Positions 7,689 through 16,612 of a stretch of DNA of 64,000 nt are shown here, in pieces (the stretch's first letter is position 1; every line of letters starts with the position of its first letter). Origin of the DNA: Chryseobacterium soli. GTDB taxonomy: Bacteria; Bacteroidota; Bacteroidia; Flavobacteriales; Weeksellaceae. Both the position numbers and the translations under genes were made by a program. Location: assembly GCF_000737705.1 (NCBI RefSeq), contig NZ_JPRH01000004.1, forward strand, positions 62,001 to 126,000. The letters are read 5' to 3'. The notes under the pieces are model-generated. The model searched no databases. It was not told the DNA's origin and saw nothing but the letters and a program-made list of their open reading frames with translations.

Positions 7689-9269
7689 TTATTGTATTAA
7701 TTTTTTTATTTCTTCAAGATCATCAATTTCTGCCACGGTTTTATCTTTCCTCCATCGTACAATTCTTGGAAATCTAAGAGCGACACCGCTTTTGTGACGG
7801 CTGCTGAATCCTATTCCTTCAAAAGCAATCTCAAAAACAAGCTCTGCTTTTACCGTTCGTACGGGCCCGAATTTTTCGATCGCATTTTTGTTTACAAATT
7901 TGCTGACTTCCATTATTTCTTTGTCTGTAAGTCCGGAATAGGCTTTTGCAATAGTAACAAGCGCATCACCATTTTTAACAGCAAAAGTATAGTCGGTATA
8001 ATAGGCACTTCGTCTTCCGCTTCCTTTTTGGGCATAGATCAATACGGCATCAATGGTGAGCGGACTGATTTTCCATTTCCACCAGTCGCCTTTTTTTCTT
8101 CCGGCATGATAAGGCGAGCTTTTTTGCTTCAACATTAAGCCCTCGCTGTTGATATCTCTTGAATTTTCTCTGATCTGCTGTAATGCATCCCATTGTTTAC
8201 AATCAACCGCCTGGGAAAGTTTAATATTCTCCGGATTTTCATTGAGCAGTAATTCAATCAGCATGGCGCGTCTTGCAGAAATAGGCTTTTCTCGCAAATC
8301 TGTTCCTTCAAGCTCCAGCAAATCGTAAGCAAAGACTTCAATAGGAATTTCCGAGAGCATTTTTTTCGTGATGGTTTTACGGTTTAACCGTTTCTGCAAT
8401 TCATTAAAATTTAAAACTTTACCCTCTTTTACAGCAAGTACTTCTCCGTCCAACACAAAATTTCCTTTCATGGCTTTTATGGTTTCTGCAATCTCTGGAA
8501 ACTGTTCGGTAACAAGCTCTTCACCTCTGGACCAGATAAATACTTCATCATTCCTGCGAATGATCTGACCCCGGATTCCGTCCCATTTATATTCTACTAG
8601 CCATTCGTCGGGTTCACCCAAATCAGCCAGTTCTTTTTCCAGCGGATAGGCGAGACAAAAAGGATAGGGTCTGGAATTATCCGCATTTACTTTTTCAGCA
8701 GAAATCAGTTCCTGAAACGAAATTTCATTGGGATGCCATTTTCCCATCATGCTGTGCATCAGTGCGCTTGGCTCCTGTCCTGAATATTTGGTGAGGGCAT
8801 TGATCAGCGTTTTATCGGAAACCCCGATTCTAAAGCTTCCGCCTAATAATTTATTGAAAATCAATCTTTCCGTATAGTCCAGGCCGTTCCAGGATTTCAA
8901 AACAAATTCTTTCTTCTGGCTTTCCGTTTTATCTTTCATGGAGACAATTTCATTCATCCACTCAGAAAGGGTTCGTTCTATTTTTTCGGAAGGCGGCGGC
9001 AGGATCAGTGAAAGGGTTTCTCCAAGATCACCTACGGAAGAATAGCTTTCCTGGAAAAGCCAGAAAGGAAGTTGGGTGATTTCCAGCGCCCATTCTTTCA
9101 TAAAATTGGTTCCTACATTTCTCTTCGGTCTTTTTCCTGTAAATAAGGCTATAAACCATACTTTATCATCATCCGGAGCACGCTCAAGATAGTCGATAAT
9201 AGCATCGATTTTAGCATTGGTTTTATTGGTGCTTTCAAGGGCGTTGATCAGTTCTGCAAAATGTCTCAT
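7689..9269 (-). CDS. ATP-dependent DNA ligase (repair-associated)
   Basis: 526-residue ligase sealing DNA nicks with ATP. The adenylation motif is EYKWDGIRGQ with catalytic K228. Further nucleotidyltransferase motifs follow: SRGEELVTEQFPE, FVLDGEVLAV, SEGLMLKQ and GDWWKWKI. An N-terminal helical DNA-binding domain (about 1-200) precedes the catalytic core, and the C-terminal OB-fold ends at about 520. Its start overlaps the stop of the upstream exonuclease gene by 4 bases (9266-9269), a sign of translational coupling. Confidence 0.95.
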   Translation of the reverse strand: MRHFAELINALESTNKTNAKIDAIIDYLERAPDDDKVWFIALFTGKRPKRNVGTNFMKEWALEITQLPFWLFQESYSSVGDLGETLSLILPPPSEKIERTLSEWMNEIVSMKDKTESQKKEFVLKSWNGLDYTERLIFNKLLGGSFRIGVSDKTLINALTKYSGQEPSALMHSMMGKWHPNEISFQELISAEKVNADNSRPYPFCLAYPLEKELADLGEPDEWLVEYKWDGIRGQIIRRNDEVFIWSRGEELVTEQFPEIAETIKAMKGNFVLDGEVLAVKEGKVLNFNELQKRLNRKTITKKMLSEIPIEVFAYDLLELEGTDLREKPISARRAMLIELLLNENPENIKLSQAVDCKQWDALQQIRENSRDINSEGLMLKQKSSPYHAGRKKGDWWKWKISPLTIDAVLIYAQKGSGRRSAYYTDYTFAVKNGDALVTIAKAYSGLTDKEIMEVSKFVNKNAIEKFGPVRTVKAELVFEIAFEGIGFSSRHKSGVALRFPRIVRWRKDKTVAEIDDLEEIKKLIQ

Positions 9270-10330
9270 GGCTCAGGATTTTCGAGGTTTTCTTTTTCAG
9301 AAGGTTCTTCATCATCTCCATAGAGGGTTTCTACGACATCAGACTGGATACCGATTTCATTTAAGTATTTTGAAAAAACTTCGGTCTGACCGTGGGTAAC
9401 GTGTACAATTTCAGCTTCTGTTGCCTTTATAGCCTCTAATAATCCTTTCCAGTCTGCATGATCACTCATCGCAAAACCGGCATCGGCGCTGCGCCATCTT
9501 CTGGCACCCCGTACATGCATCCATCCTGAACAGATGGCGGTTGCAGCATCAGGTATTTTACGGATAATATTACTGTCGAGTAAAGCGGGCGGCACTATGA
9601 CAATTTCATGCTGCAATTCTTTTGGATTTTCTTTAAAATCAGCAATTTCATAGTCCGGAAGATCAATTCCGACGGATTCAAAGGCCTGATTGAGTTTTCC
9701 AATCGAGTAGTGGACATATATTTTGCCTAATCCTTCTACTGCTTTCATGATCCGTTGTGCTTTTCCCAGAGAATATCCTATAAAAACGGAAGTTTTACTG
9801 TTCTCCTGATTTCTTAGCACCCAGTTTTGTAATTTTTTATTGAGATCCTCGACTTCCAGCCAGTTGTAGATAGGAAGTCCAAAGGTACTTTCGGTAACAA
9901 ATTCGTTGCATTTTACGAGTTCAAAAGGAGTGCTCAGTCCATCATACTGAACTTTATAATCCCCGGAAACAACACTTACATACCCTTTGTATTCCATTCT
10001 GATCTGGGCAGAACCAATAATATGCCCGGCAGGATGAAAGGAAACTTTTACGCCGTTGATATTGAGAACTTCTCCGTATTCTACCGTCTGGCATTCAATA
10101 TCCAGTCCGATTCTCTGATGCAGAATGGGCTTTGTAAATTGGTGGCATAAGTATTTTTTCATTCCCCAACGGGCATGATCGGCATGACCATGGGTAATAA
10201 CGGCCATATCCACAGGCCTCCAGGGATCAATATAAAATTTACCCTGCGGACAGTAGATTCCTTTGTTTGTAAATTTGATTAGTTTCAATGATGATTTGGT
10301 TTGTATTTCATTATTCAAAAATCTAACCAA
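9266..10330 (-). CDS. Ligase-associated DNA damage response exonuclease (MBL fold)
   Basis: Up to 354 residues of an MBL/beta-CASP nuclease related to mRNA 3'-end processing and SNM1-type enzymes. The metal site is HGHADH (residues 47-52), followed by FHPAGHIIGSAQI, VSGDYK and the late SDHADWKGLL and VTHGQTEVF motifs. There is no early ATG: the frame opens with TTG at 10330, and a TTG at 10288 giving MKLIKFTNKGIYC fits the family start better. It is the first gene of the four-gene repair operon. Confidence 0.9.
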   Translation of the reverse strand: MVRFLNNEIQTKSSLKLIKFTNKGIYCPQGKFYIDPWRPVDMAVITHGHADHARWGMKKYLCHQFTKPILHQRIGLDIECQTVEYGEVLNINGVKVSFHPAGHIIGSAQIRMEYKGYVSVVSGDYKVQYDGLSTPFELVKCNEFVTESTFGLPIYNWLEVEDLNKKLQNWVLRNQENSKTSVFIGYSLGKAQRIMKAVEGLGKIYVHYSIGKLNQAFESVGIDLPDYEIADFKENPKELQHEIVIVPPALLDSNIIRKIPDAATAICSGWMHVRGARRWRSADAGFAMSDHADWKGLLEAIKATEAEIVHVTHGQTEVFSKYLNEIGIQSDVVETLYGDDEEPSEKENLENPEP

Positions 10331-10391
10331 ATTGCTTTACATAATTCCTGAAATATTATTTATTTAAAAGGAAAATAAAACGAAAACAAAT

Positions 10392-10431
10392 AAAACGAGA
10401 GTATTTTACTGCGGTAAAACACTCTCGTTTT
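10392..10431 (-). terminator. Strong rho-independent terminator hairpin
   Basis: An 18-bp stem with a single A-C mismatch, 4-base loop TGCG, and arms AAAACGAGAG.../...CTCTCGTTTT. The flanking A and T tracts allow action in both directions. It follows the SnoaL-like gene on the minus strand and insulates the repair operon. Confidence 0.8.
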
Positions 10432-10520
10432 TATATAATAATGATCTCTTGTTTGAAATATACTTTTAATCAGATCATTGTAAGATATCTGTACAATCAA
10501 GAAAAATCTATTTGTCCTTT

Positions 10521-10982
10521 TTATTTCATAGCATTATTGACCGTCTGGCTATCTACAAATTGTTCAAACTTGATAATTTTCCCATTTTTCAGCTTCCAGA
10601 TATGCGCTACTCGTGCTTCAAAGGGGTTACCCGATACTTTATAGGTTCCTGTATACGTTCCATAAGCAACCACTTTATCTTCACTGGCAACATATTCTTC
10701 CGGAGTGAATTTATAGTCTATCCATTCATTGGCTAACCGGCTGAATACATTTTTGCTGATTTCTTCCAATCCGATATAGGTTCCTGCATAAGGAAAACCT
10801 TTTGCTTCCGTCCAGGAAATATCACTGGCTGCATAGGTGGCTAAATTTTTACCGTTTTCTTCTGAGGTCTTCCCTTCGTAAGTGCTCTTTACAATTTCAA
10901 GATTTGTCATTTTATTTTTATTTAAAGTGCAGCCCGACAATGCAAAAAGAATGGCCAGGTTGAAAATTATATGTTTTACCAT
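10521..10982 (-). CDS. SnoaL-like (NTF2-fold) lipoprotein
   Basis: 153 residues with a lipoprotein signal: hydrophobic stretch IIFNLAILFALSGC with the lipobox cysteine at residue 18, so it is probably membrane-anchored on the periplasmic side. The mature part is a SnoaL/NTF2-like alpha-beta cone (WTEAKGFPYAGTYIGLEEIS, YTGTYKVSGNPFEARVAHIW, KLKNGKIIKFEQFVDS). Family members bind small hydrophobic ligands, but no catalytic role can be assigned. It overlaps the upstream MBL gene by 7 bases, so the two form an operon. Confidence 0.8.
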   Translation of the reverse strand: MVKHIIFNLAILFALSGCTLNKNKMTNLEIVKSTYEGKTSEENGKNLATYAASDISWTEAKGFPYAGTYIGLEEISKNVFSRLANEWIDYKFTPEEYVASEDKVVAYGTYTGTYKVSGNPFEARVAHIWKLKNGKIIKFEQFVDSQTVNNAMK

Positions 10983-11809
10983 TTCATTTCGCCTGTATTT
11001 ACTTTTGCCCCTATTTGTAAAGCGGTTTCAAAAGTAAGGTCAGGATATTCTGTTTTTATGGCTTTCATCAACTCTTCTGAAGTTTTGTTGGTTTTTAAAG
11101 CCTCTTCATAGAACTGAATATAGCGCTTGGTATGTTCCACAGCCGAAATATCAAACGGAGAATCAGCATGGGCATGGGCAGGGATAACAATGGAAGGGTG
11201 TAAAGCTTCTATTGCATCTAAAATGGTAATCCAATTTTTTCTTGAATCTGCTGTTTGTGAATCTGCCATCCAAAGGTTAAATGTTGTTCCGAAAACATTA
11301 ATACCGCCAACAACAGCTTTTATAGAAGGAATCCAAATGAAAGTTCTTGATGGAAACTCTTCCAAACCAATGATCTCTAACGGCTGTTCTTCCAGGATAA
11401 TACTGTTTCCTTTCAGCACCTGTGGCAGTACAATATTGGAGGTGATTGCTTTTCCTAATCTTTCTCCCCAGATATCTAATTTTTTTTGAGCCGTTGCTTT
11501 AATAGACTCTACAGTCGCCGGTGATGCATAAGCGGTAACTTCCGGAAAATATTTTTTAAATACTTCAAGACCGAAGTAGAAATCAGGATCGGTATGCGAA
11601 ATATAAATTGAAGTTAGATTTTTACCAGAATTTCTGATGTGTTCCGCTACTTTTTCTGCATCAGCCAGCGTAAACTGTGCGTCGATTAATACAGCATCAT
11701 TTTTACCTGAAATAATCACAGAGGCTACTCCGAAACTGTTTTCTGATGCATTGTAAATTTCCAGTTTTAGATTTCCAGTTTCAATTGTTTTAAAATTTTG
11801 TAAGCTCAT
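10976..11809 (-). CDS. MBL-fold metallo-hydrolase with non-canonical metal motif
   Basis: 277 residues from the ATG at 11809 (MSLQNFKTIETGNLKLEIYN); a longer frame to 11869 has an unlikely N-terminus. The usual HxHxDH motif reads HTDPDFY, with Asp at the second His position and Tyr at the last one. Later residues include IPAHAHADS. This variant (HxDPD) belongs to a recognisable MBL branch, but the substrate is unknown. It is translationally coupled to the SnoaL-like lipoprotein gene by a 7-base overlap. Confidence 0.8.
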   Translation of the reverse strand: MSLQNFKTIETGNLKLEIYNASENSFGVASVIISGKNDAVLIDAQFTLADAEKVAEHIRNSGKNLTSIYISHTDPDFYFGLEVFKKYFPEVTAYASPATVESIKATAQKKLDIWGERLGKAITSNIVLPQVLKGNSIILEEQPLEIIGLEEFPSRTFIWIPSIKAVVGGINVFGTTFNLWMADSQTADSRKNWITILDAIEALHPSIVIPAHAHADSPFDISAVEHTKRYIQFYEEALKTNKTSEELMKAIKTEYPDLTFETALQIGAKVNTGEMKW

Positions 11810-11898
11810 TTTGAATGTTTTTATTATTGTTATGGTACAAAGATGGTAACATTCAGTCTCTGAAAACATTGAACAAGATCAATAAATGTCAAAATGAA

Positions 11899-12458
11899 TT
11901 ATTTTTTACTGATTATTTTTTTTCTTATTCTACTCAAAAATTCATGACTGATTCCTAAATAAGCCGCTGATAAAGTTGTGGATATTTTTCTATGAAGTCC
12001 ACATATCGCTGATCGGCAGTTTTACTAAGGTTATCTACCATTCTTCTTTGCAATGCAGCATGTGTCTTTTGGGTCATTACCCTGAACAGTTTTTCAATTT
12101 TAGGAAGGTTTTCGTAGGCAAATTCTTTGTCTTTTTTTGAAATCAGAAGAATTTCACTGTCTTCGATAGCTTCAATGAAAAGCTGAGAGGGTATTTCATT
12201 GGTAAAGCTGTCAATATCAGTAATCCACCAGTTTTCTGCTGCGAAATAAAGAATTTGTTCCACACCGTTCTGGTCAAGATGAAATACTTTGAAAAGTCCT
12301 TTAGTTACAAATCCTTCAAATTTACAAACTTCACCTTCTTTCAGTAAAAAATTCTTTTTTTTAATCAGATTTTGTTGAAATAGATTACAGAATACTTCTG
12401 TCTCATCTTCAGAAAGAGAAACATGGCTGGTGATATTTTGTTTAAGAAGTTCCGTCAT
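11899..12458 (-). pseudogene. Crp/Fnr-like regulator with broken C-terminal HTH
   Basis: From the ATG at 12458 (MTELLKQNITSHVSL) the cyclic-nucleotide-binding-like domain is intact: FLLKEGEVCKFEGFVTKGLF, then WWITDIDSFTNEIPSQLFIE. The frame ends early at 11955 after FIEKYPQLYQRLI. Another frame continues AAYLGISHEFLSRIRKKIIS and ends at 11899, which is the missing recognition helix. The intact paralogue at 13.8 kb has 11 residues between the matching Pro and this helix; here only 11 bases remain, so about 22 bases are deleted. The upstream frame to 12596 runs into a terminator hairpin and is not used. Probably non-functional for DNA binding. Confidence 0.8.
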
Positions 12459-12581
12459 ATGCTGTTTCCTGATTCTTGTAAAGTGAATACGAATATACAA
12501 AATCCTGAGACATTGGAGGAGCTTTTCCGGCTGCTGTTCATGTCCGTCAATTGTAGCCACAGATGAGCATTCAACATAAAA

Positions 12582-12604
12582 AGGAGCTGTTATCAACAGC
12601 TCCT
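12582..12604 (-). terminator. Rho-independent terminator after the PRISE-like reductase
   Basis: Perfect 10-bp stem AGGAGCTGTT/AACAGCTCCT with a 3-base loop, followed on the minus strand by TTTTTATG. It lies just after the stop of the reductase gene at 12612. Confidence 0.85.
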
Positions 12605-12611
12605 GAGCAAT

Positions 12612-13688
12612 TTAAGGAATCAATTTCTCCGCTTTTAATTTTTCAAACAGTTCGGTAAAAGAGTCTTCCGTATTCTGATATTCTTTGAAACCAAGTTTTC
12701 GGCTTTTAGATATGTCTACCATGACCTCCAGTGGTCTTCCAAGATCCAGGTCTGTATGCCATGCAGAGGCTAACCTGTCGAGATTATTTTCCTTTAACCC
12801 ATATTTCTGAACAATCTGAGTCCAGATATGCTGATCATTTTCCAGTTCTTTTTCAAGAGGTCTGGCAGTGCTGGCAAAACCTTCTGCTTCAATACCGAAC
12901 CAGTCTGCCAATCTTTTCCATAACCATTTCCATCTGAATACATCTCCATTAACGATATTGAAGGCTTCATTTTGAGCCGCTTCTGTTGTTGATGCCCAAA
13001 CCAGCTGTTTGGCTAATATTCTGGCATCAGTGACGTCAGAAACTCCGTTCCATTGGGCTGCAGATCCGGGCCAGATGAATTTTCTTCCGGTTTCTTTACA
13101 GATACTGGCATAGACAGCCAATGTAGTTCCCATATTCATCAGATTGCCTACCGCATATCCAATAACCGTGTGAGGCCTGTGAATGCTCCATGTGAATCCG
13201 TCTCTTTCTGCGGCGGCATATACTTCATCTTCCTGTGCATAATAAAAATTAGGAAGGGGCAATCTTTGATGTTCTTCTCTGACAGGGGTTTCAGGTAAAA
13301 CTCCCGCTTTAGCATAGGCTTCGAAAGGTCCTAAATAATGTTTCAGTCCTGTGACCAAAGCAACATGCTTTACGGATTTTTTGGAAGACAGAACATGTAA
13401 AAGATTTCTTACCAATGCGCTGTTGACACGGATGTTTTCTTCTTCTGTATCATTGCGCATCCATGTAGTAAAATAAACATGGGTAGGAGCGATGTCCTTT
13501 AATGCTTCAATCAGGCTTTGTTCATCCATCAGGTCTGCTTTTACAGCATGAAGACCTTGTATATTGTTGTTGGGGTTTCTGGACAGTCCATAGGTCGTCC
13601 AGCCTTGTGAAATAAGCTCTTCGGCAAGATTACTGCCTGTAATTCCTGTTGCACCGACTACCAGTGCTGTATTTTTACTATTTTCCAT
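12612..13688 (-). CDS. SDR oxidoreductase, PRISE-like (progesterone 5-beta-reductase/iridoid synthase type)
   Basis: 358-residue NAD(P)H-dependent extended short-chain dehydrogenase. The Rossmann motif is VVGATGITGSNLAEEL near the N-terminus. The PRISE signatures are clear: NFYYAQEDEVY (the YxxxE/D-type active-site segment replacing YxxxK) and WSIHRPHTVIGYAVGNLMN. Family members reduce activated C=C bonds of enones. The native substrate in this bacterium is unknown. It is transcribed alone between two terminated units, with a -7 element at 13707-13714. Confidence 0.87.
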   Translation of the reverse strand: MENSKNTALVVGATGITGSNLAEELISQGWTTYGLSRNPNNNIQGLHAVKADLMDEQSLIEALKDIAPTHVYFTTWMRNDTEEENIRVNSALVRNLLHVLSSKKSVKHVALVTGLKHYLGPFEAYAKAGVLPETPVREEHQRLPLPNFYYAQEDEVYAAAERDGFTWSIHRPHTVIGYAVGNLMNMGTTLAVYASICKETGRKFIWPGSAAQWNGVSDVTDARILAKQLVWASTTEAAQNEAFNIVNGDVFRWKWLWKRLADWFGIEAEGFASTARPLEKELENDQHIWTQIVQKYGLKENNLDRLASAWHTDLDLGRPLEVMVDISKSRKLGFKEYQNTEDSFTELFEKLKAEKLIP

Positions 13689-13706
13689 ATTGTAAAATTT
13701 CTTTTA

Positions 13707-13714
13707 CAAAGGTA
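13707..13714 (-). promoter_or_regulatory. Candidate -7 element of the PRISE-like gene
   Basis: TACCTTTG on the minus strand matches TAnnTTTG, 19 bases before the start codon at 13688. Confidence 0.5.
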
Positions 13715-13776
13715 TGGAGACAGAAATCCCGGAAACTTGACCTGTGTCATGTGTTTTTGTTGATACAGATCAAGTG

Positions 13777-14355
13777 CTATTGCTTTGAAATCTTTTTACG
13801 GATTCTGCTGATGGTTTCCGGCGTCAGTCCAAGATAGGAAGCAATAAGAGTATGCGGAACTCTTTTGATCATATCCGGATTATTTTTGGCGAGATAGGTG
13901 TACTTTTCTTCAGCGGTATAAGAATTGGAAACAATAAGCCTGTAGTCTTTTGTAACAAGACTGTTTTGGTAAAGAATTCTGAAATACCGATCCATTATCG
14001 GAATTTGAAGGGTCATTTTCTCATAGTTTTCCAGGCTGATCATCAGCAGCTCAGAATCTTCAATAGCATCTATATTAAGGACTGCTTTTTCCTGATTGAT
14101 AAAACTGTTGAAATCCGAGATCCACCAGCCTTCAAATGCAAACATATTGATGTGTTCACTTCCTTTTTCGTCCAGTGTATAGGATTTTAAAATTCCTTTG
14201 GCGACGAAAGAAAGGTTCCTGCAGAGATCACCTTCCTGAAGCAGGTATTGCTTTTTACGAAGCTTTTTAGGGATGAAAAACGACTGTATTTCATTTTTCT
14301 GTTCTTCGGTAAGGTCAACTTTATTTTGGATATGTGAAATCAGAACATCAAACAT
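13777..14355 (-). CDS. Crp/Fnr family transcriptional regulator
   Basis: 192 residues from the ATG at 14355 (MFDVLISHIQNKV); the longer frame begins with a TTG that lies inside a -7 box, so it is rejected. The sensor domain includes KQYLLQEGDLCRNLSFVAKG and WWISDFNSFINQEKAVLNID. The intact C-terminal HTH is LIASYLGLTPETISRIRKKI. No Fnr cysteines are seen, and the effector is unknown. It is a close paralogue of the broken regulator at 12 kb and a good template for reconstructing it. Confidence 0.92.
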   Translation of the reverse strand: MFDVLISHIQNKVDLTEEQKNEIQSFFIPKKLRKKQYLLQEGDLCRNLSFVAKGILKSYTLDEKGSEHINMFAFEGWWISDFNSFINQEKAVLNIDAIEDSELLMISLENYEKMTLQIPIMDRYFRILYQNSLVTKDYRLIVSNSYTAEEKYTYLAKNNPDMIKRVPHTLIASYLGLTPETISRIRKKISKQ

Positions 14356-14370
14356 CAGGAAATATTTCTT

Positions 14371-14378
14371 CAAAAATA
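14371..14378 (-). promoter_or_regulatory. Candidate -7 element of the 13.8 kb Crp gene
   Basis: TATTTTTG on the minus strand matches TAnnTTTG and ends 15 bases before the ATG at 14355. It supports that start over the upstream TTG. Confidence 0.5.
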
Positions 14379-14411
14379 CTACATAAAATCTTTGTGGTGC
14401 AAAGGGAAGAC

Positions 14412-14867
14412 TTATTTTTCGAAATCATAGAAATTAATACCGACTTCCTCATTTTTTACTTTAATCACTTTGGTAGGTAAAGGATAGAAAATGAATTCTC
14501 CGGCACCCCGGATTTTAGCATCCAGAAGATGTCCGGCCAATGCGGTGTAATCCTGCCTTCCTAAAGTAATATGCAAATGAAGCAAAGGTTTTCCATCCAT
14601 TTCAGATACATTACCTGAAATATTGGTAACCTCCATTTGTTCATTGAATGTTTTATCTACATATTTTTTGGTCGCAGGATTAAAGAATCGGAGGGTGGCT
14701 TCACTTACGGCGCCTATTCCTGTAATTTGTCCGGCTTCAATATGTTGACTGGTTACAAAATCTGTCAGTGCTTCAACAATTCCACATTCGTTTTGAAGGC
14801 TTACGATGTAGGTGTGGTCAACTTTTCTGGCAGTCCAGTGGTTTCCTTTATAATTTTGAAATTCCAT
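14412..14867 (-). CDS. PPC/DUF296 domain protein (copy 1)
   Basis: 151 residues from the ATG at 14867 (MEFQNYKGNHWTARKVDHTY); the longer frame adds an implausible Cys-rich leader. The whole protein is one PPC domain, known from plant AT-hook proteins and bacterial PD1-like proteins. Visible marks are FVTSQHIEAGQITGIGAVSE, the conserved GKPLLHLHITLG, and GAGEFIFYPL. The bacterial role is unclear: DNA-binding is often written in annotations but is weakly supported. A paralogue sits at 22.5 kb. Confidence 0.85.
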   Translation of the reverse strand: MEFQNYKGNHWTARKVDHTYIVSLQNECGIVEALTDFVTSQHIEAGQITGIGAVSEATLRFFNPATKKYVDKTFNEQMEVTNISGNVSEMDGKPLLHLHITLGRQDYTALAGHLLDAKIRGAGEFIFYPLPTKVIKVKNEEVGINFYDFEK

Positions 14868-14907
14868 ATTATTTTGATGAAAGGTTGGTAATAGCGTGAA
14901 CAATTTT

Positions 14908-15297
14908 TTATGAATTCGTCTTTTTCGCAGCATATTTATCATACATCCAAAACAATCCGAAAAGATACAATGAGTGCAATAACTGGGCCTCAATAGCCGA
15001 CCAGTTTTCAATGGAGCAGCTGCCTAATATTAAAATACTCATCAGCATCAATCCGGTATACAACGTATATTTTGTTTTAAATCCGATCAATAATACTATT
15101 CCAATAATGGCCTCTGCAATGGGTAAAATATAGCTGAACGGTACTAGTAAAGCTGTTGGAATGGCCGATTTTTCCATGGTTGTTACCATCCATTCACTGA
15201 AGGTTTGCAGTTTGGGAAGTCTTACCAATCCGTGTCCCGCTAATGAAACGGCAACAGGGAGGCGTAAAAAGAAAAATGTTGTTTTAAAGTCTTTCAT
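14908..15297 (-). CDS. DoxX family membrane protein
   Basis: 129 residues with four hydrophobic helices. The N-terminal FLRLPVAVSLAGHGLVRLPK and the middle PFSYILPIAEAIIGIVLLIG are typical of DoxX-like proteins. The family includes quinone-linked and redox-stress-associated membrane proteins, but many members have unknown roles. It lies 40 bases upstream of PPC copy 1 on the same strand, so they may be co-transcribed. Confidence 0.85.
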   Translation of the reverse strand: MKDFKTTFFFLRLPVAVSLAGHGLVRLPKLQTFSEWMVTTMEKSAIPTALLVPFSYILPIAEAIIGIVLLIGFKTKYTLYTGLMLMSILILGSCSIENWSAIEAQLLHSLYLFGLFWMYDKYAAKKTNS

Positions 15298-15377
15298 GGG
15301 TTATTGTAATGATTATTGTCTAATTAAATATAATCTTCCCGAGACGTAAAATCTTGGGAAGATTACAAACTGTTTGT

Positions 15378-16229
15378 TTATTTATTCTTTTTCAGATAAT
15401 TGATAATGCCAATTACATCATCTTTTCCGAAACCGGCATCATGAGCTGACTGATAGGTTTCAATGAGTGTTTTTGACAAAGGAAAATCTGCTCCGGCTTC
15501 GTTGGCAAGAAGAATATCCTTCAGCATGAGATCTAAGGCGAATGCGGGTTCATAATTGTCTGTGGTTAACAATGGTGTTTTTACTTTTGTAGCTCCGCTT
15601 CCGCTGGCACTTTCATTGATAATTTCCAGCATTTCCGTACGTTTTATTCCCAACTTATCTGCAAATAAAACGGTTTCTGCCAATCCTTGATAAATCCCTG
15701 CAAGGAAGTAATTCACGGATAATTTTGCGGCAATTCCTTTGCCGTTTTCGCCAAGATGCTTAACCGTTTTTCCTAATTTCTGCAGGTAGGGCATGGAACG
15801 CTCAAGATCTTTTTCTGCACCGCCGACCATAATGATCAAGGTGCCTTCTGCGGCTGGTTTTGTGCTTCCTGCGACAGGAGCATCGATAAAGGAAGCTTCT
15901 TTTATTTTGACAGCATCTGCTGTTTTTCCGGAAGCTTGTGGTGAAATAGTACTCATGTCGATAAAAAGCTTTCCTGTGAGAGGCAAGGTTACGATCTCTT
16001 CATAAACCGCTTGTACCGCATCATCATTGGTGAGCATGGTGAATATAATATCACTGTTCTTCACCAGGTCTGAAACACTGCTGCAAACAATTGATTTTGT
16101 TTTAAAATCCTCCGTTTTTTCCGGAGATCTGTTGTAAACGGAAAGTGGGAATCCTGCTTTTTCTAAATTTTTAGCCATCGGATGACCCATATTTCCCAGT
16201 CCTATAAATCCTATTCTTTCTGCGTTCAT
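15378..16229 (-). CDS. NAD(P)-dependent beta-hydroxyacid dehydrogenase (GLYR/3-HIBADH family)
   Basis: 283-residue soluble oxidoreductase. The N-terminal Rossmann motif is GFIGLGNMGHPMAKNLEKAG; the substrate loop is FIDAPVAGSTKPAAEGTL, and the catalytic lysine region is GNGKGIAAKLSVNY. It belongs to the group of 3-hydroxyisobutyrate dehydrogenase, tartronate semialdehyde reductase and glyoxylate/succinic semialdehyde reductase. Which substrate it uses cannot be decided from sequence. It may be the first gene of a unit with DoxX and PPC copy 1. Confidence 0.9.
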   Translation of the reverse strand: MNAERIGFIGLGNMGHPMAKNLEKAGFPLSVYNRSPEKTEDFKTKSIVCSSVSDLVKNSDIIFTMLTNDDAVQAVYEEIVTLPLTGKLFIDMSTISPQASGKTADAVKIKEASFIDAPVAGSTKPAAEGTLIIMVGGAEKDLERSMPYLQKLGKTVKHLGENGKGIAAKLSVNYFLAGIYQGLAETVLFADKLGIKRTEMLEIINESASGSGATKVKTPLLTTDNYEPAFALDLMLKDILLANEAGADFPLSKTLIETYQSAHDAGFGKDDVIGIINYLKKNK

Positions 16230-16612
16230 TTTTTATTTTTTTAATGATAAATTAGACAATATCCGGCCAATGATTTGGCAGTTCGCCACTGAAGGCTGGA
16301 GATTTGTATATGATCTCTCCTGAAGATAAACACTTTTTGACATCAAAAAAGTGACCAATTTTTCCTTTATTACATTATATTCACACAAATACTTTACCGA
16401 TTCAAAGTAAAACTGATTGAAAGAAGAATCCATTCCGGATAGGTGACGATTAAAATCATCTCACCAATTATTTTAAACAGAAGAAAAATGAGTTCGATCT
16501 AATTTCAAATTACTGCACAGTGTTTAGCATTCATTAGCCTATTTTTTCATTGCTGCAAGTTGTAAAAACGATAAAACTTATAGAAATTTGCAGTGTATAC
16601 AAATCCTTATTT
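16230..16612. other. Gene-free spacer of 383 bases
   Basis: This divergent spacer lies between the dehydrogenase and the acetyltransferase. A 66-codon minus-strand frame (16233-16433) resembles nothing I know. No strong hairpin or exact TAnnTTTG box was found close to the acetyltransferase start. Confidence 0.5.

Noticed and set aside
12459..12596. N-terminal extension of the Crp-like gene to 12596
   Set aside because: It would start inside the terminator hairpin of the upstream gene and adds residues with no family similarity.
14868..15011. N-terminal extension of PPC copy 1 to 15011
   Set aside because: The extra residues are Cys- and Arg-rich without similarity to the family and overlap the DoxX gene; the ATG at 14867 fits exactly.
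16233..16433. 66-codon minus-strand frame between the dehydrogenase and the acetyltransferase
   Set aside because: No recognisable motif, no promoter box, and a composition like random AT-rich DNA.
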